64,000 nt of DNA. Origin: Bog-473 sp963750075 (GTDB taxonomy: Bacteria > Actinomycetota > Acidimicrobiia > Acidimicrobiales > RAAP-2). Each line of letters starts with the position of its first letter. The first letter of the stretch is position 1. The position numbers and the translations under genes are program-made. A model generated the notes under the pieces. It did no database searches, was not told the DNA's origin, and worked only from the letters and a program-made list of their open reading frames with translations. Below, piece after piece: positions 1-8,323 of this stretch. The DNA is taken from contig CAVVPG010000010.1 in assembly GCA_963750075.1 (NCBI GenBank), positions 86,600 to 150,599 on the forward strand, read 5' to 3'.

Positions 1-1349
1 CCATCGTGGCCCTGGTGGCGACCAACTTCGCAGCCTCCGAGCGGCCGCGCGCCTACGGCCTGGTGGCGTCGGCGGGCGCGATCGCGGTGGCGGTCGGACC
101 TCTGGTCGGCGGCCTGCTGACCACCTACGCGAGCTGGCGCTGGGTCTTCGCGGGCGAGGTCGTCATCGTGCTGGCCATCCTGATGCTCTCGCGGCGGATG
201 GCCGACTCCCCCGCCGTGCCCGGGACGAGGCTCGACCCCGTGGGCACGCTCCTGTCCGCCGCAGGGCTGGGCGCGATCGTCTTCGGCATCGTCCGCTCCG
301 GGACCTGGGGATTCGTGCAGCCGAAGACGGAGGCCCCGCAGTGGCTGGGCCTCTCCCCGGTCGTCTGGCTCGTCCTCGGCGGCGCCGGGCTCCTGGCCCT
401 GTTCGTGCTGTGGGAGAACCGTCAGCGAGCGCGGGGCGGGCCCATGCTGGTGGACCCCCGCATGCTGCAGGTGCCAAAGCTGCAGGCCGGGTTGACGTCC
501 TTCTTCTTCCAGTTCCTCCTGCAGGCCGGCATCTTCTTCGTGATCCCGCTCTTCCTCTCCGTCGCCCTCGGTCTCTCGGCGGTGGCGACGGGCGTCCGCC
601 TGCTCCCGTTGTCGGTCACGCTCCTCGCCGCCGCCGTCGGGGTGCCCAGGCTGTTCCCGCACGCATCCCCCCGGCGCATCGTGCGGATCGGGTTCGGCCT
701 GCTCCTGCTCGGCATCGTCGTGCTGCTGATGGCGCTCGACGCCGGTGCGGGGCCCGAGGTGGTCACCGCGCCGCTGCTCCTGATCGGGCTCGGCATCGGG
801 AGCCTCGCCTCCCAGCTGGGGGCCGTGACGGTGTCGTCGGTACCCGACGAGCAGAGCGGCGAGGTAGGCGGGGTCCAGAACACGATGACGAACCTGGGGG
901 CCTCCATCGGCACCGCCCTGGCCGGGGCCATCCTCATCTCGGTGCTGACGTCGACGTTCCTCGGGTCGGTTGCCGCCAACCCCGCCATCCCCAAGGAGAT
1001 GTCCGCCCAGGCCCAGGTGGAGCTGTCCTCGGGCATCCCCTTCGTCAGCGACGCCGACCTGAACGCAACCCTCGAGAAGGCCGGGGTACCGCCGGCGACC
1101 TCGGCGGCCATCGTCGACGCCAACGCCTCGAGCCGCCTCAACGGGCTGCGCGAAGCCCTGGCCGTGCTGGCGCTCATCGCGCTGGTGGCCCTGGCCATGA
1201 CGCGTCGCCTGCCCACGGTCCAGGCGGCTGACGCCGCCGGTGGCGACAGCGAGGGCGAGCCCGCTAGCGACACCGACACCGACACCGCCGAGGACCCCCT
1301 GGCCGGCGCGCCCGAGAGGAGCCCGCCGCTCAGGCCCGCCGCAGGGTGA
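1..1349 (+). CDS. MFS drug-exporter-like transporter (DHA2/EmrB type), 5' truncated
   Basis: The gene is open at the left edge, so its first residues lie outside the window; reading frame 3 (codons from base 3) is continuous to the TGA at 1347-1349. The visible protein is a chain of hydrophobic segments typical of the 14-helix DHA2 branch of the major facilitator superfamily, including the GPLVGGLL and SWRWVF motifs of the mid-helix 5 region. It probably exports hydrophobic compounds by proton antiport. The C-terminal tail is soluble, acidic and repetitive (Asp-Thr repeats near the end). Its 3' end overlaps the convergent zinc-ribbon gene by 20 bp. Family call is firm; substrate is unknown. 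Confidence 0.88.
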   Translation, partial: IVALVATNFAASERPRAYGLVASAGAIAVAVGPLVGGLLTTYASWRWVFAGEVVIVLAILMLSRRMADSPAVPGTRLDPVGTLLSAAGLGAIVFGIVRSGTWGFVQPKTEAPQWLGLSPVVWLVLGGAGLLALFVLWENRQRARGGPMLVDPRMLQVPKLQAGLTSFFFQFLLQAGIFFVIPLFLSVALGLSAVATGVRLLPLSVTLLAAAVGVPRLFPHASPRRIVRIGFGLLLLGIVVLLMALDAGAGPEVVTAPLLLIGLGIGSLASQLGAVTVSSVPDEQSGEVGGVQNTMTNLGASIGTALAGAILISVLTSTFLGSVAANPAIPKEMSAQAQVELSSGIPFVSDADLNATLEKAGVPPATSAAIVDANASSRLNGLREALAVLALIALVALAMTRRLPTVQAADAAGGDSEGEPASDTDTDTAEDPLAGAPERSPPLRPAAG

Positions 1350-1707
1350 CGCTGCACCAGGTGCGCTTGCGGCACGACGGGCAGGTCATGCGGCGGTCGA
1401 AGCGCCCGCGGGGCAACCAGTAGCCCAAGGGGAATTGGAAGATCACCAGGTCCAGCACGCCTACGTGTGAGGTCTGCCGGCAGCGTTGGCACTCGACGGT
1501 GAACGCGCCCCGGGTGTCCAAGGGGTTGCCCGACGTGGCGGCCAGGCTGTCGGGCTCGGGGCGCGCCCCCGAATACAGCGCGCGCTTGCCGACCGGCAGG
1601 GCCACCGTCGCTCCGGCGGACCGGCCGACGGGCTCCGCCGCGGGCACCCAGTACAGGGCGCGCTTGCCCAGCGGGTCGGGCCCCTTCTCGCCGCGCGACG
1701 CCGCCAT
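1330..1707 (-). CDS. Small zinc-ribbon protein, candidate ParA partner
   Basis: A 125-residue protein whose ATG at 1707 lies one base after the stop of the upstream parA gene, so the two are certainly co-transcribed and probably translationally coupled. The C-terminal half carries two pairs of cysteines (ECQRC near residues 72-75 and TCPSC plus a further Cys about 35 residues later), a treble-clef or zinc-ribbon arrangement. The N-terminal half looks disordered and contains the motif GKRALY twice, at residues 14-19 and 40-45. I do not recognise a named family. Basic short motifs at the termini of partner proteins are known to bind and stimulate ParA/MinD-type ATPases; a partner role here is inference from the gene order and the duplicated motif. 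Confidence 0.7.
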   Translation of the reverse strand: MAASRGEKGPDPLGKRALYWVPAAEPVGRSAGATVALPVGKRALYSGARPEPDSLAATSGNPLDTRGAFTVECQRCRQTSHVGVLDLVIFQFPLGYWLPRGRFDRRMTCPSCRKRTWCSVTLRRA

Positions 1708-1708
1708 G

Positions 1709-2482
1709 TCAGGCGGTCTGCATGGCGTCGTAGACGCGCGTGGAGAGCGTCCGGTACGCCACCGCGCCGGCGGACGCCGGAGCGTGCTGCAGGACCGACT
1801 TCCCGAGGGCCGGCGCCTCGGCAAAGCGAACGGACTTGGGGACCGGCGGCTCGAAGAGCGGGAGGCCGTAGCGCTCCTCGACCTCGGAGAGGACCTGGCG
1901 GGCGTGCGTCGTGCGGCTGTCGAACATGGTGGGGATCACGCCGAGGACGCGCAGCTTCTCGTTGGCGAACTGGCGCACGTCCTCAATCGTCTCCAACAGT
2001 TGGCCGACGCCCCGGTGGCTGAGCGCCTCGCACTGCAGCGGCACCAGCACGGCCTCGGCGGCCGTCAGGCCGTTGATCGTGAGCACCCCGAGCGAAGGCG
2101 GGCAGTCGATGAGCACCGCGTCGTAGTCGTTCAGCACCGGGTCCAACGCACGGGCCAGCACGTGCTCCCGGCCGGTGCGACTCAGCAGATGGACCTCCGC
2201 GCCGGCCAGGTCGATGGTCGCGGGCACCAGGTACAGGCCCCGTACGGCGGGGACGGGCTTGACGACGTCGGCCAGCCGGGAGCGGCGCACCAGCACGTCG
2301 TGCAGCGACGAGTCGAGCTCGTCCGGGTCGAAGCCGAGGGAGAAGGTGAGGCACGCCTGCGGGTCGAGGTCCACCACGAGCACCCGGTGTCCCTGCTCGG
2401 CCATCGCGACCCCGAGCGACTGGACCGTGGTCGTCTTGGCCACGCCGCCCTTTTGATTGGCGACGGCGATGACCTTGACCAT
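1709..2482 (-). CDS. ParA family ATPase
   Basis: A 257-residue ParA/Soj-type P-loop ATPase. The deviant Walker A motif KGGVAKTT is at residues 11-18, followed by the Walker A' (DLDPQ near 40) and Walker B (VLIDCPPSLG). Such proteins bind ATP, dimerise on DNA and position chromosomes, plasmids or protein complexes. No parB gene or parS-like repeat lies beside it; the only partner is the zinc-ribbon gene directly downstream, so this looks like an orphan ParA rather than the main chromosome-segregation system. The ATG follows a TAGACT box (2489-2494, minus strand) by six bases, indicating a leaderless transcript. Confidence 0.9.
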   Translation of the reverse strand: MVKVIAVANQKGGVAKTTTVQSLGVAMAEQGHRVLVVDLDPQACLTFSLGFDPDELDSSLHDVLVRRSRLADVVKPVPAVRGLYLVPATIDLAGAEVHLLSRTGREHVLARALDPVLNDYDAVLIDCPPSLGVLTINGLTAAEAVLVPLQCEALSHRGVGQLLETIEDVRQFANEKLRVLGVIPTMFDSRTTHARQVLSEVEERYGLPLFEPPVPKSVRFAEAPALGKSVLQHAPASAGAVAYRTLSTRVYDAMQTA

Positions 2483-2553
2483 CGCCGAAGTCTAGGACCG
2501 GCCCGCACCGATGTCTCGGGGCGGGGAGCCCACCCCGGGCTGCGGCCCTCGCC

Positions 2554-3729
2554 TCAGTGATAGGCGCCTTCCTCGCTGCCCACGTCGGCGACCAGGTTGC
2601 CGAGCGCCAGGTTCACGTCATCGAGGTGATAGCCCCAGAGGGGGCCCAGCGACGCCGAGACCTCGGGACGCGGATCACCGGGCGCCGGGGTGGCCGTGAC
2701 CTGCAACCAGGATGCGCCGCCGGCATGCTCGCATTGCGCCGTGTACAGGCCGGGGTAGGACACCCAGGGCGTCGTCACGCTGACATGGTGCACCTTGGAG
2801 GTGGCGCTGAAGAATTCCGGCTGCAGGCCGCCCGGAGCCCCCGAGAACGTCACGGGGTTGACGCACACCACCTGCTGATCCCCCGTGGCGGTCTGCCCCG
2901 ACTGCAGCCCGACGCCCTGGCCGGGCCGCCCGAAGAACGAGTTGCTCGGCGGTGGGGAGCCGAAGCTCGAGTAGGCGATGACGCACCCCGTCTGGGTCGC
3001 CGACCCGCACGTGGGGATGTTGCGGAACGAGCCGCCGCGGGCACTGCCGGTGGCCACCTGCACGTTGCCGCCGAGGATGAGGGCGGACACCATCCGCTTG
3101 CGCAGGCTCGCTGACGGGTCCACCTGGGCGTGCAACAACTTGATCAGCATGGCGGCACCCTGGGAGTGCCCGATGAACACGATCGGCCTCCCGTGGTTGT
3201 CGTGGGCCAGGTAGTCCTTCCAGGCCGAGAGCAGGCTGGCGTACGCGGTGGCGATGACGCTCGGGTGCAGGAAGGCGCCGTTCGCCAGCGCGGCCGAGGT
3301 GGCCTGGCGGTACATGGGAGCCCACACGTTGCACACACGCGAGAACTGCGATGCCTGGACCACCGCGGCGGCGATCTCGGCCTGCTGCACGGCGAGGTCG
3401 GCGTTGTCGCCCGGCTCCTGCGACACGGTCGGGTACACGTAGAAGCAGTCGAACGCGCGTGCCTTCCGGGACGTCGCGGGGGTCGAGACGCTCGTCGTGC
3501 CGTCCGAGGTCACCGTCGTCACAGCGGGGCTGTAGGCGCACGGATCCCCGGCCACCCCGGGCCGACAGAGCCACACGGTGGTCGAGCCCGCTCCGGCGGG
3601 ACTGGCACCGGCGACCGGACCCCCGCCGAGCGGGGCGGCGGCCCCGAACGCACAGAGCACCCCGGCGGCGAGCAGCGCGCCCACGTGCAGGGACCCCCGC
3701 CGGCGCGCCGAAGGCAACAGCGTGACCAT
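2554..3729 (-). CDS. Exported DUF3089 / lipase-like alpha/beta hydrolase
   Basis: A 391-residue secreted protein. The chosen ATG at 3729 has a GGAGG box nine bases upstream and gives a clear signal peptide (basic MVTLLPSARRRG start, then a hydrophobic Ala/Leu/Gly segment ending near residue 45); the reading frame stays open further upstream, but that part looks non-coding. The mature part shows the DUF3089 pattern, including FDCFYVYPTVS and the nucleophile elbow GHSQGAAML, so it is likely a serine esterase or lipase of the alpha/beta-hydrolase fold. The hydrophobic stretch ends in a Cys but not in a proper lipobox. It is divergent from the MFS gene at 3966. Substrate unknown. Confidence 0.82.
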   Translation of the reverse strand: MVTLLPSARRRGSLHVGALLAAGVLCAFGAAAPLGGGPVAGASPAGAGSTTVWLCRPGVAGDPCAYSPAVTTVTSDGTTSVSTPATSRKARAFDCFYVYPTVSQEPGDNADLAVQQAEIAAAVVQASQFSRVCNVWAPMYRQATSAALANGAFLHPSVIATAYASLLSAWKDYLAHDNHGRPIVFIGHSQGAAMLIKLLHAQVDPSASLRKRMVSALILGGNVQVATGSARGGSFRNIPTCGSATQTGCVIAYSSFGSPPPSNSFFGRPGQGVGLQSGQTATGDQQVVCVNPVTFSGAPGGLQPEFFSATSKVHHVSVTTPWVSYPGLYTAQCEHAGGASWLQVTATPAPGDPRPEVSASLGPLWGYHLDDVNLALGNLVADVGSEEGAYH

Positions 3730-3965
3730 CTCCCACTTCCTCCCGGGACTCAGCCGCCTCGCTGCCATTGCGGCCGCCACGCTAGGTGGTGCCGCCCCGG
3801 CCGTGGGCGCGCCGTCGGAGCGCCCTCGAAGCGCCGGGCACGACTGGGTACGGCGACGCCCGACGGAGCGCATAGGGTCGAAGCCGAGCCCCATCCCGTG
3901 ATGCCGGTCCGGCGCGAGCGACGGCACGGGTTCGGCTCCAGGACGCACCCGGACAGGAAGACGAC

Positions 3966-5447
3966 GTGGCTGCACCTCGGATGAACCAGAAGATCGCCGT
4001 CGGCGCCGTGTTCGTGTCCGCCATGTTCATGAACATCATGGACATCACGATCGTCAACGTCGCACTCCCGACGATCGGCCGAGACTTCCACATCGCCCCG
4101 ACGGCCGTCGACGGGGTCGTCATCGCCTACCTGGTGAGCCTGGCGGTGTTCATCCCCGCGTCGGGATGGCTGGGCGACCGCTTCGGCGGCAAGCGCGTGC
4201 TGCTCGGCGCCATCGTCGTCTTCACGATCGGCTCCATGCTCTGCGGGGTCGCCCAGAACATGACCCAGCTCGTCCTGTTCCGGGTCGTGCAGGGTGCAGG
4301 CGGCGGCATGATGGCGCCGGTCGGCCTGGCCATGCTCTACCGCGTCTTCCCACCGGCGGAGCGGGTGCGGGCGGCCAGCATCCTGACCGTGCCCACCACC
4401 ATGGCTCCCGCCCTCGGCCCGGTCGTCGGGGGCTTCCTCGTGACGGAGCTCTCGTGGCGCTGGGTGTTCTTCGTCAACCTGCCGATCGGCATCGCCGCGG
4501 TCCTCTTCGGCTCGCTCTTCTTGGCGCGCACCGAGCCGATCGATGCCGGGCGCCTCGACGTCCCGGGGTTCGTGCTGGGCGGCGCCGGCCTCGGAATGCT
4601 CATGTACGGGATCTCGGAGGGGCCGCTGCAGTCGTGGTCGTCGCCCGACGTCGTCGCCACCTGCATCGGCGGCGCCTTGCTCCTCGGCGTCTTCGTCGTC
4701 GTCGAACTGCGGACCGCCCGGCCGATGGTCGACCTGCGCCTGCTCTCGGGCCGGCTGTTCCGATCGACCAACATCGTCATGTTCCTCGCCGCCGCCGCGT
4801 TCTTGGGGATGCTCTACCTCATACCTCTCTACTTCCAGGACGCCCGGGGCATGACGGCGTTGCAGTCGGGGCTCTCCACGTTCCCCGAGGCGTTCGGTGT
4901 CATGATCGGCGCGCAATTCGCGAGCCGGCTCATCTACCCCCGCATCGGCCCCCGACGACACGTCACCGGTGGCCTCCTCGGCATCGCGCTGTGCATGCTG
5001 GCGTTGACCCAGGTCACCGTGACCACGGACCTGTGGCTCATCCGTGCGCTGATGTTCGCGGTCGGGTGGATGATGGCGCAGGTGATGGTCCCGAACCAGG
5101 CGGCGTCGTTCGCGATGATCACGCCGGAGTCGATGGGCCGGGCGTCGACCTTCTTCAACACGATGCGCCAGGTCGGCAGTGCGACCGGGGTCGCGGTCCT
5201 CTCCACCGTGCTCATCGGTGTGGGCTCGGCCCAGGCCAGCGGCGGCGGCGCGGCACCCGACATGACCGCCTACCACCTCGCGTTCTTCACGGCCGCAGTC
5301 TTCGCGCTCGTCGGAGCCGTCTTCGCCCTGACCATCCACGACAGCGACGCGGCCGAGACGATCGTGCGCCGCCGCCGAAGGGTCGCTCCCGCGGCAGTGC
5401 CGCCTCCCGGCGCGGGGATCCCGGTCCCGCAGGGGAGCGACGCGTGA
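3966..5447 (+). CDS. DHA2 family MFS transporter
   Basis: A 493-residue 14-helix major facilitator exporter. The first helix has the family signature MDITIVNVALPTI, followed by the loop 2-3 motif GDRFGGKRV and the RVVQGAGGG and GPVVGGFL motifs of helices 4-5. The GTG at 3966 is preferred over the ATG at 3981 because a GGACAGGAAG ribosome-binding region lies about seven bases upstream. It should export drugs or other amphipathic compounds using the proton gradient. The stop codon overlaps the GTG of the LOG-family gene (GTGA), so the two form an operon. Confidence 0.92.
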   Translation: MAAPRMNQKIAVGAVFVSAMFMNIMDITIVNVALPTIGRDFHIAPTAVDGVVIAYLVSLAVFIPASGWLGDRFGGKRVLLGAIVVFTIGSMLCGVAQNMTQLVLFRVVQGAGGGMMAPVGLAMLYRVFPPAERVRAASILTVPTTMAPALGPVVGGFLVTELSWRWVFFVNLPIGIAAVLFGSLFLARTEPIDAGRLDVPGFVLGGAGLGMLMYGISEGPLQSWSSPDVVATCIGGALLLGVFVVVELRTARPMVDLRLLSGRLFRSTNIVMFLAAAAFLGMLYLIPLYFQDARGMTALQSGLSTFPEAFGVMIGAQFASRLIYPRIGPRRHVTGGLLGIALCMLALTQVTVTTDLWLIRALMFAVGWMMAQVMVPNQAASFAMITPESMGRASTFFNTMRQVGSATGVAVLSTVLIGVGSAQASGGGAAPDMTAYHLAFFTAAVFALVGAVFALTIHDSDAAETIVRRRRRVAPAAVPPPGAGIPVPQGSDA

Positions 5448-6013
5448 GCACCCCCGACAGCGTGTGCGTGTTCTGCGGCTCGAGCCTCGGCACGAACCCG
5501 GCCTTCGCGGCGGCGGCCCGCCAGCTGGGCACCGGACTGGCCCGCCGCGGCCTCGGGCTGGTCTACGGCGGCGCCTCGGTCGGCTTGATGGGCCAGGTGG
5601 CCGACGCCGCCCTCGCTGCCGGCGGGCGGGCGACGGGCGTCATCACCGAGTCGTTGGCCGGGCACGAGATCGCGCACCCGGCGCTGAACGACCTGCACGT
5701 GGTCAATACCATGCACGAGCGCAAAGCGCTGATGTCCGAGCTCTCGGCCGCCTTCGTCATGCTGCCGGGCGGCTTCGGGACCTGCGAGGAGTTCATGGAG
5801 TCGGTCACCTGGGCGCAGCTCGGCATCCACGACAAGCGCTGCGGCATCGTGAACGTGGACGGCTTCTTCGACGACCTCCTCGCCTTCCTCGGGCACGCCG
5901 TCGACCAGGGCTTCATCAAAGGCCGGCAGGTCGAGGGGCTCGTGATCGCACGGGACGCCGACGAAGTCCTCGACGCGATCATGCCCCCGGCCGAGCGGGC
6001 GGCCGCCGGCTAG
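5444..6013 (+). CDS. LOG family protein (putative cytokinin riboside 5'-monophosphate phosphoribohydrolase)
   Basis: A 189-residue Rossmann-fold protein of the LOG/lysine-decarboxylase-like family. It shows the two catalytic signatures of the family: MHERK at residues 90-94 and PGGFGTCEE at 108-116 (general form PGGxGTxxE). These enzymes hydrolyse nucleoside 5'-monophosphates to base plus ribose 5-phosphate; in bacteria they probably serve nucleotide salvage or clean-up rather than lysine decarboxylation. The GTG start overlaps the stop of the transporter gene by four bases, with an AGGGGAG ribosome-binding site inside that gene. Family length and motifs are intact. Confidence 0.9.
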   Translation: MSTPDSVCVFCGSSLGTNPAFAAAARQLGTGLARRGLGLVYGGASVGLMGQVADAALAAGGRATGVITESLAGHEIAHPALNDLHVVNTMHERKALMSELSAAFVMLPGGFGTCEEFMESVTWAQLGIHDKRCGIVNVDGFFDDLLAFLGHAVDQGFIKGRQVEGLVIARDADEVLDAIMPPAERAAAG

Positions 6014-6036
6014 GCATCCGGCGGAGCCGCGCCTCG

Positions 6037-7066
6037 TCAGGCGTCGGGCGGCACGAGCAGGATGTCGCGCAGCTCGTCCCTGTCCTCCCAGTCGGCCAGC
6101 AGTGCCGCCACGTCGGGGAAGGCGCGCTCGGGTCCCGGATCTCTCGAGGACCGACGCGGTGTAGCCGAGGCGCTCGAAGTAACCGAGGTAGTCGTCGAGC
6201 GCCATCTCCGAGACGCGGCCCAACATGTCCTTCTTCAATTCGGTCGTGACGACCGGCCGATCGCGCTCGATGAGCCGGGCCGCACCCTTGACCACCCGAC
6301 CCTCGGCACCTTCGACGTCCATCTTCAGGAGGCCGATCGGACCTGTCACGATGTCGTCGAGGCGGAAGGTCGGCACCACGACGCCAGGATGTGCCAGCAG
6401 ATCCTGGTCGTCGATCAGCCCGCCGTTGGAGCCGACGTGCGTGGAGTAGTACGCCCAACCGGTGGCGGCGTCTGCGGCGACGGGGACCAGTTGCACGTTC
6501 CCGTTGCCATGCAGGCGGAGCGACGACAGCAGCAGCCGGCAGTTCTCCGAGTTCGGTTCGAACGCGACGACCTTCCCCGAGGGACCGACCAGCGCCGAGG
6601 CCAACATCGTGTAGTAGCCGAGGTTGGCACCCACGTCGACGACGGTCATGCCGGGCCGGCAGTACCGCTCGAAGACCGCGGTCAGGTGGGGCTCGTACTG
6701 GCCGGACCGCAAACCCGGTGTCACGGCGGCGTCGGCTGCGTCACAGAGCAGCTCGACGTCACCGACGCGGCACGACACCGCGTCTTCCTCGGTGAGCTGG
6801 ACGGCGAACGCCGTCGGCGCCTCCTGGTGCTCGATCATCCCGAGCATGCGGCGGATCGTCGACACCTGGCTCAGTTCTCCGGCCGCCGCCTTGTCGACTT
6901 CGGGACGGAGCCTGTCGGGCAGTGTGGGGTAGAGCAGGTGCACGAGCTGCTCGTAGGTGATGCCGCGCTCGGGAACGCTGCCGCCGAGGCCGCGCACGAC
7001 TCGGTCCCGCCAGGGCCGCAGCGTGCTCCTGACCTTGCGCCGCCAGTCGTCGCCACCGTGTTCCAT
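6037..7066 (-). CDS. FkbM family methyltransferase, frameshifted near the 3' end
   Basis: About 342 residues once the frame is repaired. The AdoMet-binding motif VVDVGANLGYYT, the FEPN motif and KMDVEGAEG define the FkbM class, which O-methylates hydroxyl groups of sugars or polyketides. From the ATG at 7066 the frame is good to SVLE near 6148, then one extra base (the T at about 6142 in the plus strand) throws it off. The neighbouring frame supplies a natural C-terminus (AFPDVAALLADWEDRDELR and on to a TGA at 6037-6039). Without correction the frame would run far into the LOG and MFS genes in antisense. The start is weakly supported: no strong ribosome-binding site, but a TACCGT box nine bases upstream. 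Confidence 0.82.
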
Positions 7067-7185
7067 GTGCGGCCAACGGTACCCCGCGATCGGTATCCAC
7101 CCGGCCGGACCGGACCGGCCGCCGTGCTGCCCGCACGCGCACCTCGCGGCCTCGAGATGGGCGGGGATTGCGGCTGCTCCACCAG

Positions 7186-7259
7186 CGCCCCGGGCAGGAT
7201 TCGAACCTGCGTAACACGGATTAGAAGTCCGTTGCCTAAGTCCGCTCGGCCACCGGGGC
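7186..7259 (-). tRNA. tRNA-Arg (anticodon UCU)
   Basis: Read on the minus strand, 74 nt fold into a full cloverleaf: acceptor GCCCCGG/CCGGGGC, D stem GCC/GGC, anticodon stem ACGGA/TCCGT with loop CTTCTAA (anticodon TCT, reading AGA/AGG), T stem GCAGG/CCTGC with TTCGAAT. The discriminator base is G and the CCA end is not encoded. Confidence 0.95.
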
Positions 7260-7394
7260 GGGCCGACCCACGCCGGCGCACCAAGCCTGACATAGCCCGA
7301 TTGACCGGCGTGCGCATCCGACCCGGCGTGCATCGGCGCGGGTCCTCCGCCGTGCCGTCCCCCGCGGGCCGGTGTGCCACACTTGTGCCCCTCG

Positions 7395-7468
7395 GTGGGC
7401 GTAGCTCAGTTGGTTAGAGCGCCAGGTTGTGGTCCTGGAGGTCGGGGGTTCGAGACCCCTCGCTCACC
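7395..7468 (+). tRNA. tRNA-His (anticodon GUG)
   Basis: A 74-nt cloverleaf: acceptor GTGGGCG/CGCTCAC (one G-U pair), D arm GCTC/GAGC, anticodon stem CCAGG/CCTGG with loop TTGTGGT (anticodon GTG), T arm with TTCGAGA. The discriminator is C73 and a G precedes position 1 (7394), giving the extra G-1 to C73 pair diagnostic of histidine tRNA. CCA is not encoded in full. Confidence 0.96.
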
Positions 7469-7540
7469 CCGAAACGTGCCGGTCCCCCGATGGTGGGGCC
7501 GCGCGACGAACAGCACAGTGCTCTCGGGGGAGGTTCGAGC

Positions 7541-8323
7541 GTGAGCGGAGGGAACGGCCGGACGGTCCTGGTGACCGGCGCGTCGTCGGGCATCGGCGCA
7601 GCCGTGGCCCACGAGCTGGCGTCCCGGGGCGACACGGTCGCCCTGGTGGCGCGCCGCGCCGACCGGCTCGACGAGGTCCTCGCCGATTGCCGTGGCAGCG
7701 CGCCCGCGTCGGCGCGCTGGGCGGCGGACCTCTCGGACCCCGCGGCGGCGGCCGACCTGGCGCTCGAGATCTGGGACCACTACGACGGTCTCGACGTCGT
7801 GGTCAACAACGCCGCCGTCCCGATGCGCCGGCACGTGACCCACCTGACGATGGCCGAGGTCGAGCGCACCATGCGCATCAACTACCTCTCCCCCGTGGCC
7901 ATCTCGCTGGCCGTGCTGCCCAGGATGCTCGCCCGGCGCTCGGGCACGATCGTCAACGTGTCGAGCCTCGGCGGCCGGTTGGGGATCACGACGGAGGCGG
8001 CCTACTCCGGCTCCAAGTTCGCGCTGGCCGGGTGGAGCGAGTCCATGGCGATCGACCTCGACCGGACCGGCGTCTCGGTGAAGTTGATCCTCCCCGGCGC
8101 CATCGACACCGAGATTTGGGACCAGCCCGACAACGACGCACCCCTCTACGACGGCCCCAAGGTCCCACCGGAGGAGATCGCCGGGGCGATCGTGGACGCC
8201 GTCGACAGCGACCGCTTCGAGCACTACCTGCCCGACATGAAGAGCGTGATCGAGTTCAAGACGGCGGACATCGACGCCTTCATGCTCGGCATGCGCGCCC
8301 TCACGGAGGAGCCCGGATCATGA
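7541..8323 (+). CDS. Short-chain dehydrogenase/reductase
   Basis: A 260-residue classical SDR. The cofactor motif TGASSGIG is at residues 12-19, NNAA at 89-92, the catalytic Ser at about 141 and the catalytic pair Tyr155-Lys159 (YSGSK). The GTG at 7541 is chosen because it sits at the N-terminus expected for the family, behind a GGGGGAGG ribosome-binding site. Its stop overlaps the ATG of the zinc alcohol dehydrogenase (ATGA), so both enzymes are made together. With the FGGY kinase and D-2-hydroxyacid dehydrogenase nearby, a role in polyol or sugar oxidation is plausible but not proven. Confidence 0.92.
   Translation: MSGGNGRTVLVTGASSGIGAAVAHELASRGDTVALVARRADRLDEVLADCRGSAPASARWAADLSDPAAAADLALEIWDHYDGLDVVVNNAAVPMRRHVTHLTMAEVERTMRINYLSPVAISLAVLPRMLARRSGTIVNVSSLGGRLGITTEAAYSGSKFALAGWSESMAIDLDRTGVSVKLILPGAIDTEIWDQPDNDAPLYDGPKVPPEEIAGAIVDAVDSDRFEHYLPDMKSVIEFKTADIDAFMLGMRALTEEPGS

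Noticed and set aside
7067..7333. Upstream extension of the FkbM gene
   Set aside because: The open frame runs through the tRNA-Arg gene; the ATG at 7066 gives a normal FkbM N-terminus.
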